Assembly: GCA_015494815.1 (NCBI GenBank)
Contig: WGAK01000182.1
Location: 1 to 7,129 of the forward strand
Reading direction: 5' to 3'
Origin: Anaerolineales bacterium
GTDB taxonomy: Bacteria; Chloroflexota; Anaerolineae; Anaerolineales; DRMV01
DNA length: 7,129 bases
In this document: in pieces, positions 6,243 to 7,129 of the stretch
Layout: each line of letters begins with the position of its first letter
Position numbering within the stretch: position 1 is the first letter of the stretch
Position numbers and translations under genes: made by a program
The notes under the pieces: model-generated
The model's database searches: none
Told to the model about the DNA's origin: nothing
What the model saw: the letters and a program-made list of their open reading frames with translations, nothing else

Positions 6243-6248
6243 GGGGTT

Positions 6249-7129
6249 TCACGGTTGAATCTCGCCGTTGAGGGCCTGCTGCGCCCAGTCCAGGAAGCGC
6301 TGGTCCCACAGCAGCACCGACGCGTAAATCTGCTCTTGCCCCACATAGATGGGCCGCACATCCAGTTCCAGCAGGTCCTTGGGCGCCGAATAGAAGATGA
6401 TGTCGTCGGTGCTCATGTGCTGGGCCAGGCAGAAGAACTTGCTCAGGTCCTCGGGCGTGAGGTCGGTGATGAGGTCGTTGCGGATGTTGTAGAAGTAGGT
6501 GACCAGTTCGGGTACCTGTGGCAGAATGGACGGGCTGAGCAACTTCTGCAAGACGGCCTTGGCCACCACGGTCTGGCGCTCGATGCGGCCCAGGTCGCCC
6601 ACATCTTTGCGAATGCGCGCGAAGAGCACGGCATCGTGGCCGTCCAAGGTTTGGTAGCCGGGCTTGAAGTGGGCGTCGTTGTCGGGGTCGTCAATCTCGG
6701 CGGGGATGTAGATGGTGATGCCGCCGATGGCGTTGATGAAATTGTCCACCAGCAGGCCGCCGATGGCCGCGTAATGCTCGGTGGTGACGCCGAAATTTTG
6801 GGCCAGCACCTGGGCCACCAGCACCGCGCCGTCGCCCCGCTGCGCCTGCGCGTTCATGAAGGGGCTGCCCACCAGATTGACCGAAGCCAGTTTGACCGGC
6901 GACCCGTAGCCCGTGCGTTCCACGAAGTCGGGCGGCAGTTCCACCAGCAAATCCCGCGGGAAGGGCACCACCCGTACCTCGGGCTTGACGAAGTCCACCA
7001 CCACTACCCGCACGATGTCGGAGTTCTCTTGCGGGCCGAAGCGGCCGCCCACCACCAACACGCGCATTTGCGGCGGCCCGCCGCACAGAGGCTCGGGGGT
7101 CGGGGTGGGGGTGACACTGGGCGTGGCCG
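6249..7129 (-). CDS. LytR-CpsA-Psr (LCP) family glycopolymer transferase, 5' end outside window
   Basis: LCP proteins are membrane-anchored enzymes facing the outside of the cell; they move lipid-linked glycopolymers onto peptidoglycan or other acceptors. The frame is open to the right edge: 20 complete codons precede the first visible Met (7067) and read ATPSVTPTPTPEP then LCGGPPQ, a Pro/Thr linker ahead of the LCP domain. That Met lacks a ribosome binding site, so the real start and the expected N-terminal membrane helix lie beyond the window. Numbered from that Met: NSDIVRVVVVD (15-25), the PRD motif (37-39), DNFINAIGGI (108-117) with IDDP (125-128), then LDGHDAVLFARIRKD (141-155) and GRIERQ (160-165). 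These carry the Arg, Asp and Gln residues typical of the polyprenyl-phosphate and metal site. About 105 residues follow the core. The stop is TGA at 6251-6249, just before a terminator hairpin. Confidence 0.9.
   Translation of the reverse strand, partial: ATPSVTPTPTPEPLCGGPPQMRVLVVGGRFGPQENSDIVRVVVVDFVKPEVRVVPFPRDLLVELPPDFVERTGYGSPVKLASVNLVGSPFMNAQAQRGDGAVLVAQVLAQNFGVTTEHYAAIGGLLVDNFINAIGGITIYIPAEIDDPDNDAHFKPGYQTLDGHDAVLFARIRKDVGDLGRIERQTVVAKAVLQKLLSPSILPQVPELVTYFYNIRNDLITDLTPEDLSKFFCLAQHMSTDDIIFYSAPKDLLELDVRPIYVGQEQIYASVLLWDQRFLDWAQQALNGEIQP

Noticed and set aside
5101..6258. A 385-codon plus-strand frame opposite enolase
   Set aside because: Antisense shadow of a complete enolase, with no domain and no good ribosome binding site.
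6184..6309. N-terminal extension of enolase to an ATG at 6309
   Set aside because: The 42 added residues do not resemble enolase, would cross the terminator hairpin and overlap the LCP gene, and the ATG at 6183 has an ideal AGGAGG.
7065..7067. This ATG as the real start of the LCP protein
   Set aside because: The frame continues to the window edge through a Pro/Thr linker, no ribosome binding site precedes the ATG, and the expected membrane helix would be missing.

Overview
The window is dense, very GC-rich bacterial DNA and holds ordinary chromosomal genes. I see no tRNA, rRNA, CRISPR array, insertion sequence or phage gene. The style suggests a member of the Chloroflexota, probably Anaerolineae-like: Pro/Thr-rich linkers in the two exported proteins at the edges, a LysM repeat containing the run YCIARRFN, an LCP protein whose linker ends in CGGPP, GGAGG-type ribosome binding sites and heavy use of GCC, GGC and TTG codons. 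This placement is an inference from sequence style, not from a marker-gene comparison.

Plus-strand block (1-4820). The window opens inside a gene for an extracellular protein with two LysM domains (1-438). Next come a NUDIX hydrolase of the ADP-ribose/ADP-sugar pyrophosphatase type (496-1029), a phosphoglucomutase/phosphomannomutase (1048-2478), a zinc-containing MDR-family dehydrogenase (2560-3600) and a FAD-dependent DAO-family oxidoreductase (3625-4782). Gaps are 57, 18, 81 and 24 bases. The two larger gaps contain strong GC hairpins without T tracts. I see no convincing promoter inside the block, so it is probably read from upstream. It ends at a hairpin plus TTTT (4791-4820).

Minus-strand block (4828-7129). 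Reading leftwards from the right edge there is a LytR-CpsA-Psr (LCP) glycopolymer transferase that is cut by the window, then a compact terminator-like hairpin with a T tract, then a complete enolase (6183 down to 4891). The two blocks converge on 4783-4890, which holds two adjacent hairpins.

Functionally the window mixes central sugar-phosphate metabolism (enolase, hexose-phosphate mutase, nucleotide-sugar or ADP-ribose hydrolase), envelope proteins (LysM, LCP) and a redox pair (MDR dehydrogenase and FAD oxidoreductase) of unknown substrate. I did not find a credible new biological system. The points most worth checking are the intrinsic-terminator structure squeezed between the LCP gene and the enolase ribosome binding site, the loss of catalytic zinc ligands in a dehydrogenase that keeps its structural zinc site, and the flavin oxidase encoded directly after it without partner subunits.
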